Part shown: positions 27,260 through 37,321 of the stretch, in pieces
Numbering within the stretch: the first letter of the stretch is position 1
How the letters are laid out: the number at the start of each line of letters is the position of its first letter
Source: Lentisphaeria bacterium
GTDB taxonomy: Bacteria > Verrucomicrobiota > Lentisphaeria > Victivallales > UBA1829
NCBI GenBank assembly: GCA_017615635.1
Contig: JAFZZR010000002.1
Span: 1 to 64,000, forward strand
Direction of reading: 5' to 3'
Length of the DNA: 64,000 bases
Translations under genes and position numbers: made by a program
The notes under the pieces: generated by a model
What the model was told of the DNA's origin: nothing
Databases searched by the model: none
What the model saw: only the letters and a program-made list of their open reading frames with translations

Positions 27260-28033
27260 TCAGCAGCTGCGGGACACCGTATCGATCATGTTCCGGAATC
27301 CGGTCATCAGTGCGCCCGTGTCGTTGATGCAGCCCAGATACTGGATCTTCCTTCTGCGGATCCATTCGTCCAGTCCGGTTTCCGCATAAGCGCCCAGCAG
27401 AAGCCCCGCCTCCCGGGTTTTCCGGCAGACTTCATCCAGCGAGGCGGAGACCTCCGGATCGTCCCATTCCCCGGGGTGCCCCAGACTGCAGCTGAGATCG
27501 TAGGGGCCGATCATGATGCTGTCGACGCCCGGCACCTTCAGGATCTCATCAAGGTTGCGGACGGCTTCGATGTGCTCGATCTGAAGGATCACCAGCGGAT
27601 CGTGGCGCGCATTCCGCCAGAACTCCTCCATGGGCATGGTCCCGTAACAGTGACAGCGGCGCATACCGCAGCCCCGGTTGCCCTCGACGGGATACCGGCA
27701 GGCGGCCACCGCGTACCGGGCGTCCGCCGCATTCATGATCATGGGAACGATGATCCCCGCGGGCGCCAGGTCGATGACTTTTTTGATTTCCGTATGATCG
27801 CAGGCCGGAACGCGGTAGAAGGGCGCGCAATCCGTTCCCTTCAGGGCCATGATGTGCATGAACGCGGTGTTCCGGTCCAGAATCCCGTGTTCGCCGTCGA
27901 TCCAGCAGAAATCGAAACCCGCCTCGGCCGCAATTTCCGTTACCGCCGGATCGGTAAAGGTGATGCAGCATCCTTTGCACAGTTTGCCGCGCCGGATGGA
28001 GTCCAGAAACTTTTCCAGATTGTTGTAACGCAT
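27260..28033 (-). CDS. HpcH/HpaI-family aldolase
   Basis: A 257-residue class II (metal-dependent) aldolase, a single TIM barrel of usual family length. Conserved features: the catalytic His49 in WIDGEHGILD, Arg in FYRVPA, the metal-ligand Glu in LQIEHIEAV and the metal-ligand Asp in IGPYDLSCSLG. Relatives split 2-keto-3-deoxyglucarate or related 4-hydroxy-2-oxoacids to pyruvate and an aldehyde. Downstream of a carbohydrate esterase and an AraC regulator, a sugar-acid (uronate-derived) substrate is plausible. The exact substrate cannot be told from sequence. Confidence 0.9.
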   Translation of the reverse strand: MRYNNLEKFLDSIRRGKLCKGCCITFTDPAVTEIAAEAGFDFCWIDGEHGILDRNTAFMHIMALKGTDCAPFYRVPACDHTEIKKVIDLAPAGIIVPMIMNAADARYAVAACRYPVEGNRGCGMRRCHCYGTMPMEEFWRNARHDPLVILQIEHIEAVRNLDEILKVPGVDSIMIGPYDLSCSLGHPGEWDDPEVSASLDEVCRKTREAGLLLGAYAETGLDEWIRRRKIQYLGCINDTGALMTGFRNMIDTVSRSC

Positions 28034-28087
28034 TTTTGCCTCTTTGTGAAGGTATCGGACCAGGGGCCAGGGTGCCCCGGTCCCATC

Positions 28088-30115
28088 TCAAACCAGCTTC
28101 GCCCGCACGGACCGGATCTCCTTCCGGAGTTTTTGGACCTCCGCCGGAGTGAGCTCGGTGCCGTCGGAGGTCCGGGGCGAAACAAAGTCCACGGACCCGT
28201 GTCCCAGCGCTGCGATCAGGGAGACGTCGCCCCACCGGAGGAATCCGGGAATGGAGAGTGCCAGCGAATAAATGGCGCCGGGCAGGAACGGGACGAACGG
28301 ACTGACCCCCGTGAAGGAAACGGTCCGGGCATCGAAGAGAAGGGATCCGGGCGACTGAACGGGTTCGGCGGAATCGAAGTCTGCCGAGAGCGCGTTGGCG
28401 CAGAGCGCGGCGAACCCTGCCTCTTTCAGACCTGTCACCCGGATGGACTTCGCCTTGAAATCCTTCCGGAGCATCTTCGCCAGCGCCAGCAGATCGAAGG
28501 TCCATTCTCCCAGCAGGGAGCGTCCGACCCAGAGAAGCTGACGGAAGAACTGATGGTGAAGTCCGATCGTGTGGTTCGGCTGCGCGGTTTCACCCGTCCC
28601 GAAAAGATCGGGCAGGATCAGCGTGGCTCCGTCTTTGGCCGCGAGCTTGAGCGTCTCCGCATCCAGCTGGGCCTTCCCTTCCGGGTGGAGCACGATCCGG
28701 AAGAGACCGGCCTTTTTCCCCGGCCGGATCAGGAAGGGGATCACATGGTCGGCGGCTTCCAGCGCGGCCCGGCCCGTACCCTCGGAATCGGCGTAACGGT
28801 GAAGCCGGAGACCGGACGGCAGATCGCGGAGCCGGAGCATTTTCCGCAGCTCCTTCGCCGCATCTTTCGCGGAAATGGTCTTTCTCGACAGATACTGACG
28901 GCGCAGTTCATCCCCGACGATCCGGCAATGCTCCGGGATCGAGCGTACCGAATTCTTCGCTCTCTGGTCCGGCGAGGCGAAAAGACGGAGTTCCTTTTCG
29001 GGAATGATCTCGTTGTCCGGTTCGGGCAACGCACCTCCGCAGCCCTCGCCTTTCAGCGTGGCGGCGAAGAAGCCCAGAACGGATTCCCGCTGACGGCTGG
29101 TCATGCCGTGCACCTGATTCGCCACATGGAAGGAGATGTTGTCGGGACAGCCGAGCTTCCAGTAGATCTGTTCGACGGGATGATAGGTCCGAAGCATCTG
29201 CGCCACGCTGAAGTCATGATTGCAGTCGTACAGCGCGTTGCCGAGGCGGAGCGGACGGGGCGCGATAAGCGCCAGAATGCCGGATTCCTCCGTCATGGTC
29301 AGTCCGTCGGGCAGCAGTTCGCACATGCAGTTCATGCCGTATACGTAGGATTCGAAGGATCCCACGCTCACCACGGGCATGGCGGCCGCAACACGCGTAT
29401 CCATGGCGCTCAGCCACATGGTCTGATTGCCGCCTCCGGACGCTCCCGTGGCCCCGATCTTATCCTTCCGTACATTGGGCAGACTCCGCAGCAGATCGAT
29501 CCCGCGCATGTTGTCCACCACCTGAGCGCCCATGAGGGTCTCTCCGATATTGAGGAGCGCTCCGCCCAGGATATTGCCGTGATTCTGCTTCTGGTACGTG
29601 TCGTGCGCACGCTCGAAGGTCCCGAACGCATCCACCGTCAGGCAGACGTATCCGTTTTTCACAAGATCCAGCGACATGGCCTGCGGATTGACTCCGAACT
29701 TCCCTTCCGGATTATGTCCGTGCATCTGCAGCACCGCCGGAAACGGTCCTTTCCCCGCAGGCTCGTAAAGCAGCGCCGTCACGAAAATGCCTGGCCGGCT
29801 CTGGTAGATCAGCTTCGTGATCGTGTATCCCTTTTCCTTCCTTTTTCCGAACGTCTTGACCGAAAGGGGCAGTTTTTCATCATAGCGGCAGCCGAATTTC
29901 TCCCACAGCCGGGCACGCAGATCCTTCTGGAATTTCTCCAGCGTTTTGCGGTCTTCCAGTATGTCCAGCTGATGCAGCTGCGCCAGACGGCCCGCCTCGA
30001 ACGTCAGAAGACGGTTGACCTGACAGTACGGCGACATATCCAGGTGAAACAGTCCTTCCCGGGGGAAGGGCGGCAGTTCGAAGTTCCAGACCTTGACGGC
30101 GGCAAAGTTTTTCAT
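28088..30115 (-). CDS. two-domain alpha/beta hydrolase, acetylxylan-esterase-like
   Basis: A 675-residue protein without a signal peptide. Residues about 60-370 form an alpha/beta hydrolase with the nucleophile elbow GASGGGNQ (Ser), an oxyanion-type QMHGHNPEG segment and a candidate catalytic His in NQVHGMT. Residues about 400-650 look like a second hydrolase fold, but the matching elbow reads GLKEAGF with no Ser, so it is likely inactive. Similar tandem proteins are annotated as acetylxylan esterases; deacylation of a sugar is the best guess. Its ATG overlaps the AraC stop codon (ATGA), so the two are translationally coupled. Confidence 0.75.
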   Translation of the reverse strand: MKNFAAVKVWNFELPPFPREGLFHLDMSPYCQVNRLLTFEAGRLAQLHQLDILEDRKTLEKFQKDLRARLWEKFGCRYDEKLPLSVKTFGKRKEKGYTITKLIYQSRPGIFVTALLYEPAGKGPFPAVLQMHGHNPEGKFGVNPQAMSLDLVKNGYVCLTVDAFGTFERAHDTYQKQNHGNILGGALLNIGETLMGAQVVDNMRGIDLLRSLPNVRKDKIGATGASGGGNQTMWLSAMDTRVAAAMPVVSVGSFESYVYGMNCMCELLPDGLTMTEESGILALIAPRPLRLGNALYDCNHDFSVAQMLRTYHPVEQIYWKLGCPDNISFHVANQVHGMTSRQRESVLGFFAATLKGEGCGGALPEPDNEIIPEKELRLFASPDQRAKNSVRSIPEHCRIVGDELRRQYLSRKTISAKDAAKELRKMLRLRDLPSGLRLHRYADSEGTGRAALEAADHVIPFLIRPGKKAGLFRIVLHPEGKAQLDAETLKLAAKDGATLILPDLFGTGETAQPNHTIGLHHQFFRQLLWVGRSLLGEWTFDLLALAKMLRKDFKAKSIRVTGLKEAGFAALCANALSADFDSAEPVQSPGSLLFDARTVSFTGVSPFVPFLPGAIYSLALSIPGFLRWGDVSLIAALGHGSVDFVSPRTSDGTELTPAEVQKLRKEIRSVRAKLV

Positions 30116-31089
30116 GATGTTTTCTCCCCGGAGGACCGTGTTGATTTTGCAGTTGACGATCTGCTACTATACACCCGCCCCGGTTTGTTTGCAAGAGGTG
30201 TGACCTTCGCTTTTGCCCGGCGCGGGGGATGGAATCGGACCATATCCTTATCGCGCGGCTTCATGACATCGCGGTAGACGGCGGGCGTCATCCCGAACTT
30301 CTCCTCGAAACGCCGGTAGAAGGCATATTCGCCGGAAAAGTTGACGCGTTCCACGATTTTCGAGACGGGCAACTGCGTAAGTTTCAGCAGTCCGGCGGCT
30401 GCATCCAGCCTCGAATTTATGATGTACTGCCGGGGCGTGATATCGATATAGCGCCTCCACTCCCGATAGAACTGCGTGTAGGTCAGATTGTGACACCGGG
30501 CCAGCGCATGAAAATCCGTATCCTCGGTGCAGTGGACTTTGAGCCATGACGCTATGGCGTTTATCTTCTGCTCCATCGACTGTTCGGCCGGCCGGCTTTT
30601 TCCCGTCAGCAGGATCTCCTTGATCAGGCTGAACCCCAGCCAGTCCAGCTGATCCGCAACGCCCGGGGAATAGAGATCGTTCACCAGGCGGATGAAGCGG
30701 TCCGCGAGATGGTTGATTTGGTCGTTCATGGAAAATGCGATGCAGCCTGTTTCGGGGATCAGATCCGCTTTTCTGAACAGCTCCACGCTCTCCGGCGGAT
30801 ACATCAGCGCCAGAACCTTCCGCGCGGAGTTGTCGCGGGCCGCCGCTTCCTGCATCGGCATCTTCCATACGGCGTGCGGGTACGCGGTCCGGATCGGTAC
30901 GCCGTTGACGATGTCGCGGCAGAGCCCGCCGTCGGATTCCAGGCGGATGCAGATTTCAAGCCAGTTGTTCCGGATGGGTTCTCTGTCCGCCCGGAGGCGC
31001 AGGCCGCGGCAGAAGAACACCTTCCACAGCCGGTAGGGGAATCCGCTCTCCCGTTTCCACTTCGCCATGTCCAAAATGAACTGATACAT
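30112..31089 (-). CDS. AraC-family transcriptional regulator
   Basis: A 325-residue regulator. Residues 1-200 are a sensor-type domain. Residues about 205-300 carry the two AraC helix-turn-helix motifs, ALARCHNLTYTQFYREWRRY and SKIVERVNFSGEYAFYRRFEEKFGMTPAVYR. GGGAG precedes the ATG at 31089. It leads the esterase-aldolase-MATE unit and probably regulates it. It may also act on the divergently transcribed P5 gene, whose upstream region has TTTGACA half-sites typical of AraC targets in spacing. Confidence 0.93.
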   Translation of the reverse strand: MYQFILDMAKWKRESGFPYRLWKVFFCRGLRLRADREPIRNNWLEICIRLESDGGLCRDIVNGVPIRTAYPHAVWKMPMQEAAARDNSARKVLALMYPPESVELFRKADLIPETGCIAFSMNDQINHLADRFIRLVNDLYSPGVADQLDWLGFSLIKEILLTGKSRPAEQSMEQKINAIASWLKVHCTEDTDFHALARCHNLTYTQFYREWRRYIDITPRQYIINSRLDAAAGLLKLTQLPVSKIVERVNFSGEYAFYRRFEEKFGMTPAVYRDVMKPRDKDMVRFHPPRRAKAKVTPLANKPGRVYSSRSSTAKSTRSSGEKTS

Positions 31090-31122
31090 TCCGCCGTCTC
31101 CCGCTTCTTTGCAGCATGAAAC

Positions 31123-31150
31123 AATATAACGGTTTTTTCCGCTTTTTCAA
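31123..31150 (-). promoter_or_regulatory. promoter for the AraC-esterase-aldolase unit
   Basis: On the minus strand TTGAAA (31150-31145), a 16-bp spacer and TATATT (31128-31123). Confidence 0.6.
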
Positions 31151-31190
31151 ATCCGGATCCCGCTTTTCGGAAAACAGGTATCTCCATGAT

Positions 31191-31296
31191 TGTCAAACAG
31201 GGAAAGACGATCCGACTGTCTTTTTTCATCTGATAGATTTTGACAGTAAAGAAAGTAGAATTTGACATTGTCCGTCCTTCTTTTCGCGGATACAGT
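31191..31296 (+). promoter_or_regulatory. AraC-type operator plus promoter for P5
   Basis: Direct repeats TTTGACA at 31239-31245 and 31261-31267 (22-bp period) abut a promoter: TTGTCC (31268-31273), a 17-bp spacer and TACAGT (31291-31296). A third, inverted copy (TGTCAAA) lies at 31191-31197, between the two divergent genes. Half-sites two helical turns apart touching the -35 box is the usual layout for AraC activators. Confidence 0.5.
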
Positions 31297-31358
31297 AAGG
31301 CATGCTTTCGGAGTTCCGCATCATGTCAATGAAAATAACTTCAGAAAGGGCAAAGATC

Positions 31359-32219
<861 letters not shown>

Positions 32220-32283
32220 CGTCTTCCGCCTTTTTGCCGGAGTTTCTTCCGGGAAACCGTAACTTGAACAGGACCATTCTCGA

Positions 32284-35031
32284 ATGAAAAGTTTCTTTGT
32301 CTCCTTTCTGCTTGCAGTCAGCCTTTCTCTCCATGCCGAAGTTTCGCGGGTCTTTGTCTTTCCTGCGGACTGGCAGGGGAAGTCATACCATTTCATTGAA
32401 GGATATCCGGCGGGCCTGGTCCTCTCGTTCGGATGCGACCGCGGGCCCATGCCTTCGCTTCTGCTGGAACTGCCGGATTTTCTGGAACTGAAGGCCGTTA
32501 CGACCCGGATCGGCTGGCCGAAAACCTTCCCTTTCCGGCAGGAGAGCTTCCTTGAGAACGGACGGGCCATGGTCCGGTACCGGGTCGATTTCCCTGCCGA
32601 AGCGAGGCCGCACCTTACGGGATGGCGGAACGGATTCCACTGTTTCATTGAGCCTGTGAAGGGGAATGCGGGCAAGGACGCCTCGTTCCGGATCGCGTTT
32701 CTGGAAAACGGGAAACGGACTTTCGAACAGGTCTACCGGGCCTCGCTTCTTCCCGAACCGGCGATGCCCGCCGAGCCCCTCCGGTACTTCAAGACGGGGA
32801 TCACCACGATCCGCAGCGCCGCCCTGGCCGATGACGCCCTGTTGAAGGAGGCTTCCGGGTTCTGGCACAAGCTGGATCCGAGGCCGTTTTTCAGCGTGGG
32901 CTGGTCGTACGAATCGTTCCCCGCGGATCGCAAGGCTTTTCTGGACGAAAATTTCACCATCATTACGGGTGTTGCCGCCTGCCGGTATCCCACGGTGAGG
33001 TTCCCCGCAACCAACTTCGAGGATCTGGGCTTCATGGTCCGGGGCGCCGTCACGCGGCCCGGCGTGCCGCCTTTCATCGGGAGCGATGGAAAGCCCGTCA
33101 GGGGGGCGATCTGTCCGGAGTATCTGATCGCCGATCCGGAAGGGCTTTACTGGGGCGAGTATTTCAAACGGGGCTTCGAAACGTACCTGAAGAATTTTCC
33201 GCGCTGCCGGGATCTGTGGCTCGATTTTGAACCCTTTGTCACGGAGGGCGTCTGCGACGACTGCCTGAAAAAGTTCGCCGCCTCCGCAAAACTGGAGGAT
33301 GTCCCGAAGCGCGAGGATATCCGAAACGGACAGCCCTTGAACCGGAAATGGCGGGAATTCAAAGCCGGTCAGTTCCGGACCATCCTGGAGAAATTCGTGG
33401 ATGCCGCGGAAAGACATTTTCCCGGTTTCCGGATCCATCTCTGCACGGAAACTCCGTCCCCCGACTATCTCTCGACCTGGAACGTCGTGGATTCCTCCAC
33501 CGTAGCCTCCCGGGTTTACGCGTTCGATCCGATGAACTACACCACGGGTCTGGCGTATTTCGACGCCGTGGCCGCCGACAAAAAGGTTCTGGGCAATACC
33601 CTGGATTTTTCGTGGGTGGATCCGGCGGAGGAGAGTGAACGGTTCTTCAACCGCTACAAGCCGGAAACGATCCTTCAGAACATCGTGGCGGCGGCCTCGC
33701 TGGGGATCGGCGGGATCGTCTTCTATCCCTCGGATTCGCTGGACGGACGGATGCTTGATTCCATTGCGGCCGGCTTTCGGGCCGTCAAGGAGGTGGAGGA
33801 GATCCTCGCAAACGGGGCCGATGCCGCTTCCCGCTTCACGGTCACGCCGCGCAACGGACTCAGTCTTCAGCTTCCGGATGAGCTGGGCGAACTCATAACG
33901 CTGATGATCCCCGATTTCAGCAAGGACCTGCGGACCGTTCTGAAGGAAAAGGATGGCGTATATGCGGCGGCGGTCCTGAACTATTCCGGCCGCGAGGTCT
34001 TCCTGCAGCTTGCCGTCGCCGGTTTCCCCGGAGACGGCGAGACGGTCGTGATCGATACCGTATCCGGAACCCGGTACGAAGGAATCACGGCGGAGAACGT
34101 GCGGAACGGTTTCCTGGTCCGGATCCCCGAGGATGGCGTTCTTCTGCTGCGGATCGGCGGCGGGGCCGGAGAAAATACCGCATCTCTTTCTCCTGAGACG
34201 CTAGAAAACACTCTCCAGACCGCATTGAAAACGCTTCAGGGCGGCGACTCCTTTCTGGAGCCCCGGGAGCAGGGCGAAGCTTCCCTTCGCCGGGTCATTC
34301 GGAACAATTCTCCGGTGATTTGCCTGGGCATGGGAAATCAGAACGTTATTATCGATCCTTCGGGCGCGGTGGTCACCCGATGGAAGCAGGAAAATGGTAC
34401 GCCGCTGGGCGGTCCGCGCACTTCCTTGGGCGAGGTCTGCTTCAATTCGCCGGAAAACCGGAAAAAACAGGAGTATCAGATCACCGGATTCGAGGCCAAT
34501 GACGATTCCGCACAAGTCACGCTCTCTCATACGGTGCCCCGCGACACCGGTTTCGGCGAGGAGGACCCGCTGGCCGATCTTCAGATCGTCAAGCGCATTA
34601 CCCTGAAAAACGGCGGGCCCGGAGCCGGTTCTCTGGAGTTCCTCGTCACCTTCCGCAATACGGGAACACGGACTCAGTCCTTCAATTTCCGGTTCCGCAA
34701 TATCCCCTTCTCCGAATGGAAGGCCGTCGAGCCCGTGCCCTCGACCTTTCTTGACGGCGTGGCGCTGGAGCCGAGCCGGTTCTACGGCCGGACCGACGGA
34801 CGGATCTCCTGGCACGCCGCTGCCCGGATCCTTCCCCACGACGGGCCGATGACGGCCGAGGTGCGGGCTCCGTGGTACACCTATACATTCCTCGCGCCCG
34901 GCTGCGCCGCCTTCTACAGCTGGAATGACGGTGTTCTGGTAACGGCCGAGGAGGTTTTCGAGGATGTGTCTCTTGCACCGGGCGAGGAAAAGAGCTTCAC
35001 GCAGATCGTCCGGTTCCGCAGGAAGGAGTGA
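32284..35031 (+). CDS. secreted barrel protein of unassigned family, possible glycoside hydrolase
   Basis: A 915-residue protein with a signal peptide (1-18). A beta-rich N-terminus (about 20-160) precedes a probable TIM barrel (about 170-520) and C-terminal beta-sandwich regions (about 530-910). In the barrel, LWLDFEPF (Asp314, Glu316) followed by a C-x2-C pair (GVCDDCLKKF) looks like an active-site strand. KKVLGNTLDFSW is a second acidic strand end. I do not recognise a named GH family. The gene starts 64 bp after P5 and probably shares its AraC-type control. It ends 17 bp before the convergent second AraC gene. Confidence 0.65.
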   Translation: MKSFFVSFLLAVSLSLHAEVSRVFVFPADWQGKSYHFIEGYPAGLVLSFGCDRGPMPSLLLELPDFLELKAVTTRIGWPKTFPFRQESFLENGRAMVRYRVDFPAEARPHLTGWRNGFHCFIEPVKGNAGKDASFRIAFLENGKRTFEQVYRASLLPEPAMPAEPLRYFKTGITTIRSAALADDALLKEASGFWHKLDPRPFFSVGWSYESFPADRKAFLDENFTIITGVAACRYPTVRFPATNFEDLGFMVRGAVTRPGVPPFIGSDGKPVRGAICPEYLIADPEGLYWGEYFKRGFETYLKNFPRCRDLWLDFEPFVTEGVCDDCLKKFAASAKLEDVPKREDIRNGQPLNRKWREFKAGQFRTILEKFVDAAERHFPGFRIHLCTETPSPDYLSTWNVVDSSTVASRVYAFDPMNYTTGLAYFDAVAADKKVLGNTLDFSWVDPAEESERFFNRYKPETILQNIVAAASLGIGGIVFYPSDSLDGRMLDSIAAGFRAVKEVEEILANGADAASRFTVTPRNGLSLQLPDELGELITLMIPDFSKDLRTVLKEKDGVYAAAVLNYSGREVFLQLAVAGFPGDGETVVIDTVSGTRYEGITAENVRNGFLVRIPEDGVLLLRIGGGAGENTASLSPETLENTLQTALKTLQGGDSFLEPREQGEASLRRVIRNNSPVICLGMGNQNVIIDPSGAVVTRWKQENGTPLGGPRTSLGEVCFNSPENRKKQEYQITGFEANDDSAQVTLSHTVPRDTGFGEEDPLADLQIVKRITLKNGGPGAGSLEFLVTFRNTGTRTQSFNFRFRNIPFSEWKAVEPVPSTFLDGVALEPSRFYGRTDGRISWHAAARILPHDGPMTAEVRAPWYTYTFLAPGCAAFYSWNDGVLVTAEEVFEDVSLAPGEEKSFTQIVRFRRKE

Positions 35032-35048
35032 CCCTTGCGGCTCGGCAC

Positions 35049-35891
35049 TCACTGTTCCCGCGAAAGATGGTCCAGATAATTCCGCCGGTATTCCCTCGGC
35101 GAAACGCCGAACATCTTCCGGAACCGCGCGGAAAGGTAGAACGGACTGTCGAAGCCGTGCATTTCCGCCAGCTCCTTCAGTGAGCTTATGCCGTTTTCCA
35201 GCTCCTGGCGAACGGCGTTGAGCTTCTGCTGTTCGCGGTACTCGCACGGCGGCATCCCGAAGGTCTTTTTGAATTTCCGGAAAAACACCGCCCTCGAAAG
35301 GGAACAGCGCTCCGCCAGCTCATCCATGGTGGCTGTCGAGGAGAAATCCTGAAGGATCCGTGCGGCAAAGTCAATGCTTTTCTGATCCAGTCCCTGCTCA
35401 TTCAGCATGTTCCCCCGAAGCAAAATCTCCTGGATCAGGCAGTATCCCAGACGGTACCAGCCCGCACGGCGCACCCGGCAGAGACTGGATATCTCGGAAA
35501 ACAGATGGATGAACTCAACTCGGTCGGATGCCGGCGGATGAAGCAGAAACACGCCCGGCCCCCGGGTCGGCCACTCCGGCGGATACTGAAGGTGCGCATC
35601 CAGGTTGAAATGGATCCAGTGGACCTTCAAAGGCTCCAGCACGATGAACTCCCGGGGCGGGCCCGGAGCCAGCAGGACCAGATCGCGAGGCCCGAACGTA
35701 TAACGGACGTCTTCGAAAACGGCACGGAACTTTCCTTCCTCGGGCAGTACCAGATTCCAGTTCCGGTTGTGCGCATAATACCGTCGGCCCGGTTTCTGAT
35801 TGTCCTCTCCCGCATAAAGCTCGCAGCCCGTCCGGTCCCATGAACCCGGCAGGACCGGCTCCGTTCTGTTTTTTCCTTTTCCGTTGCGCAT
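35049..35891 (-). CDS. AraC-family transcriptional regulator
   Basis: A 280-residue regulator. The cupin-like N-terminal sensor (about 20-150) carries the FNLDAHL segment usual in sugar-responsive AraC proteins. The C-terminal double helix-turn-helix (about 180-275) shows MDELAERCSLSRAVFFRKFK and ELAEMHGFDSPFYLSARFRK. CGGGAG with 7-nt spacing supports the ATG at 35891 over 35906. It is divergent from the WbsX/GH99-like gene, its most obvious target. It could also be the activator of the three-copy promoter family at 39845-50170. Confidence 0.93.
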   Translation of the reverse strand: MRNGKGKNRTEPVLPGSWDRTGCELYAGEDNQKPGRRYYAHNRNWNLVLPEEGKFRAVFEDVRYTFGPRDLVLLAPGPPREFIVLEPLKVHWIHFNLDAHLQYPPEWPTRGPGVFLLHPPASDRVEFIHLFSEISSLCRVRRAGWYRLGYCLIQEILLRGNMLNEQGLDQKSIDFAARILQDFSSTATMDELAERCSLSRAVFFRKFKKTFGMPPCEYREQQKLNAVRQELENGISSLKELAEMHGFDSPFYLSARFRKMFGVSPREYRRNYLDHLSREQ

Positions 35892-35920
35892 GACAGTCTC
35901 CCGCATGGATGTACGGCATT

Positions 35921-35948
35921 ACCATATCACGGGAACTGATTTTTTCAA
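35921..35948 (-). promoter_or_regulatory. promoter for the second AraC gene
   Basis: On the minus strand TTGAAA (35948-35943), a 16-bp spacer and TATGGT (35926-35921). Confidence 0.5.
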
Positions 35949-36011
35949 CAAAAAGTGTATTTTTTATGCTGATTTTCCTGTTTTTTTATTTTATGGAAAG
36001 TTGGAATCTTC

Positions 36012-36039
36012 TTGCAACTTCCGTTTCCGGATGTATATT
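36012..36039 (+). promoter_or_regulatory. promoter for the WbsX/GH99-like gene
   Basis: TTGCAA (36012-36017), a 16-bp spacer and TATATT (36034-36039). The preceding 70 bp are unusually T-rich for this window. Confidence 0.6.
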
Positions 36040-36115
36040 ATACACTGTGAAGAATGTGCCGTCCTGCACGTTTTTCTACGCAATCATTCACCGGAAAACG
36101 ATGAGGAGTATCATC

Positions 36116-37258
36116 ATGATGGATATCGGTTGTTATTATTTTCCGAATTACCACACGGGCGATCCCAGAAACGAAGATTTTCACGGATCCGGATGGAGCG
36201 AATGGCAGCTGGTGAAAAATGCGACGCCGCGTTTTCCCGGACACCATCAGCCGAACCTGCCTATGCGCGGATTCCTGGATGAAAAACAGCCGGAGGTCAT
36301 GACGGATAATATAAATCTCGCCGCTTCTCACGGAATCAGCACTTTTATCTTCGATTGGTACTATTATAATGACGGACCCTTTCTCAACCGGGCTTTGGAG
36401 GAAGGTTTTTTCCAGGCGGAAAACCCGCGCAATTTCAAGTTCTGCACCATGTGGGCGAATCATGACTGGATCGACATTCATCCGGCCACGAGATTCGGTG
36501 CAAAGAAACGGCTGTACGAGGGAATAATTACACGGCAGACTTTTGAAAAAGTCGCACAGATCCATATCGATAAGTATTTCTCGAGGCCGGATTACTTCAC
36601 TATCGATGGAAATCCCTATTTCTCTTTTTACGAACTGAACAAACTTCTGCAGAGCTTCGGTTCGGTTGCCGAAACTCGCGCCGCACTCGAGGATTTCCGG
36701 ACTGCATGCAAATCCGCCGGACTTCCGGGACTTCACCTGAACGGCGTGATCTGGGGCCGGCCCATTCTGCCCGGTGAATCGACTCCCTGCAACCTCCCGG
36801 ATCTGGTCGCCGACCTCGGTTTCGACAGCGTCACCAGTTATGTCTGGGTCCATCACGTTCCCCTTCCGGAACATCTGAACAAGTTCGACGACATCCTTTC
36901 CGGCTATATGGAATACTGGGATTCCGTTCGGAAGAACTTCAAAATCGAGTATTTCCCCAATGTCTCCATGGGCTGGGATCCTTCCCCACGCACGGTCCAG
37001 TCGGAAATTTGGGACTGGGATCCGAGGCTGGGTTATCCTTTCACCAACCTCATTTCAGGAAATACGCCGGATCGGTTCGAGCGTGCGGTCCGGTGTGTCG
37101 CGGAAAAGCTGCTGAGCCTTTCGCAGAAACATAAGTTCATGAATATCAACAGCTGGAACGAGTGGACGGAAGGCAGTTATCTGGAACCCGATCAGCGCCA
37201 CGGCTGTGCCTATCTGGAAGCGGTGAAGAACGCTCTCGATTCCCTCGCCGGAAAGTGA
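36116..37258 (+). CDS. WbsX-like / GH99-like domain protein
   Basis: A 380-residue cytoplasmic protein made of one TIM-barrel domain of the WbsX (PF14307) / GH99-like type. Landmarks: CYYFPNYHTGD and GSGWSEWQLV near the N-terminus, FDWYYYND near residue 80, a FYELNKLLQ segment, and the C-terminal INSWNEWTEGSYLEPD motif with its conserved Trp-Asn-Glu-Trp. Such proteins occur in O-antigen loci and, as here, in glycan-degradation clusters; endo-mannosidase-like activity is possible but unproven. GAGGAG at 36103-36108 places the start at 36116 or 36119. The frame extends to 35909 without support, and the promoter position excludes it. Confidence 0.85.
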   Translation: MMDIGCYYFPNYHTGDPRNEDFHGSGWSEWQLVKNATPRFPGHHQPNLPMRGFLDEKQPEVMTDNINLAASHGISTFIFDWYYYNDGPFLNRALEEGFFQAENPRNFKFCTMWANHDWIDIHPATRFGAKKRLYEGIITRQTFEKVAQIHIDKYFSRPDYFTIDGNPYFSFYELNKLLQSFGSVAETRAALEDFRTACKSAGLPGLHLNGVIWGRPILPGESTPCNLPDLVADLGFDSVTSYVWVHHVPLPEHLNKFDDILSGYMEYWDSVRKNFKIEYFPNVSMGWDPSPRTVQSEIWDWDPRLGYPFTNLISGNTPDRFERAVRCVAEKLLSLSQKHKFMNINSWNEWTEGSYLEPDQRHGCAYLEAVKNALDSLAGK

Positions 37259-37321
37259 TCCGCGAACCGCGGCCGGACAATCGGGCGGAGTCAGCGCTTC
37301 TTTTCTTGCGACGGCCCGTTC

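Noticed and set aside
25647-31119. Plus-strand open frames of 580, 933 and 325 codons opposite speA, MATE, aldolase and esterase
   Set aside because: They are low-complexity His/Arg/Gly-rich translations of the antisense strand, with clear conserved genes on the other strand.
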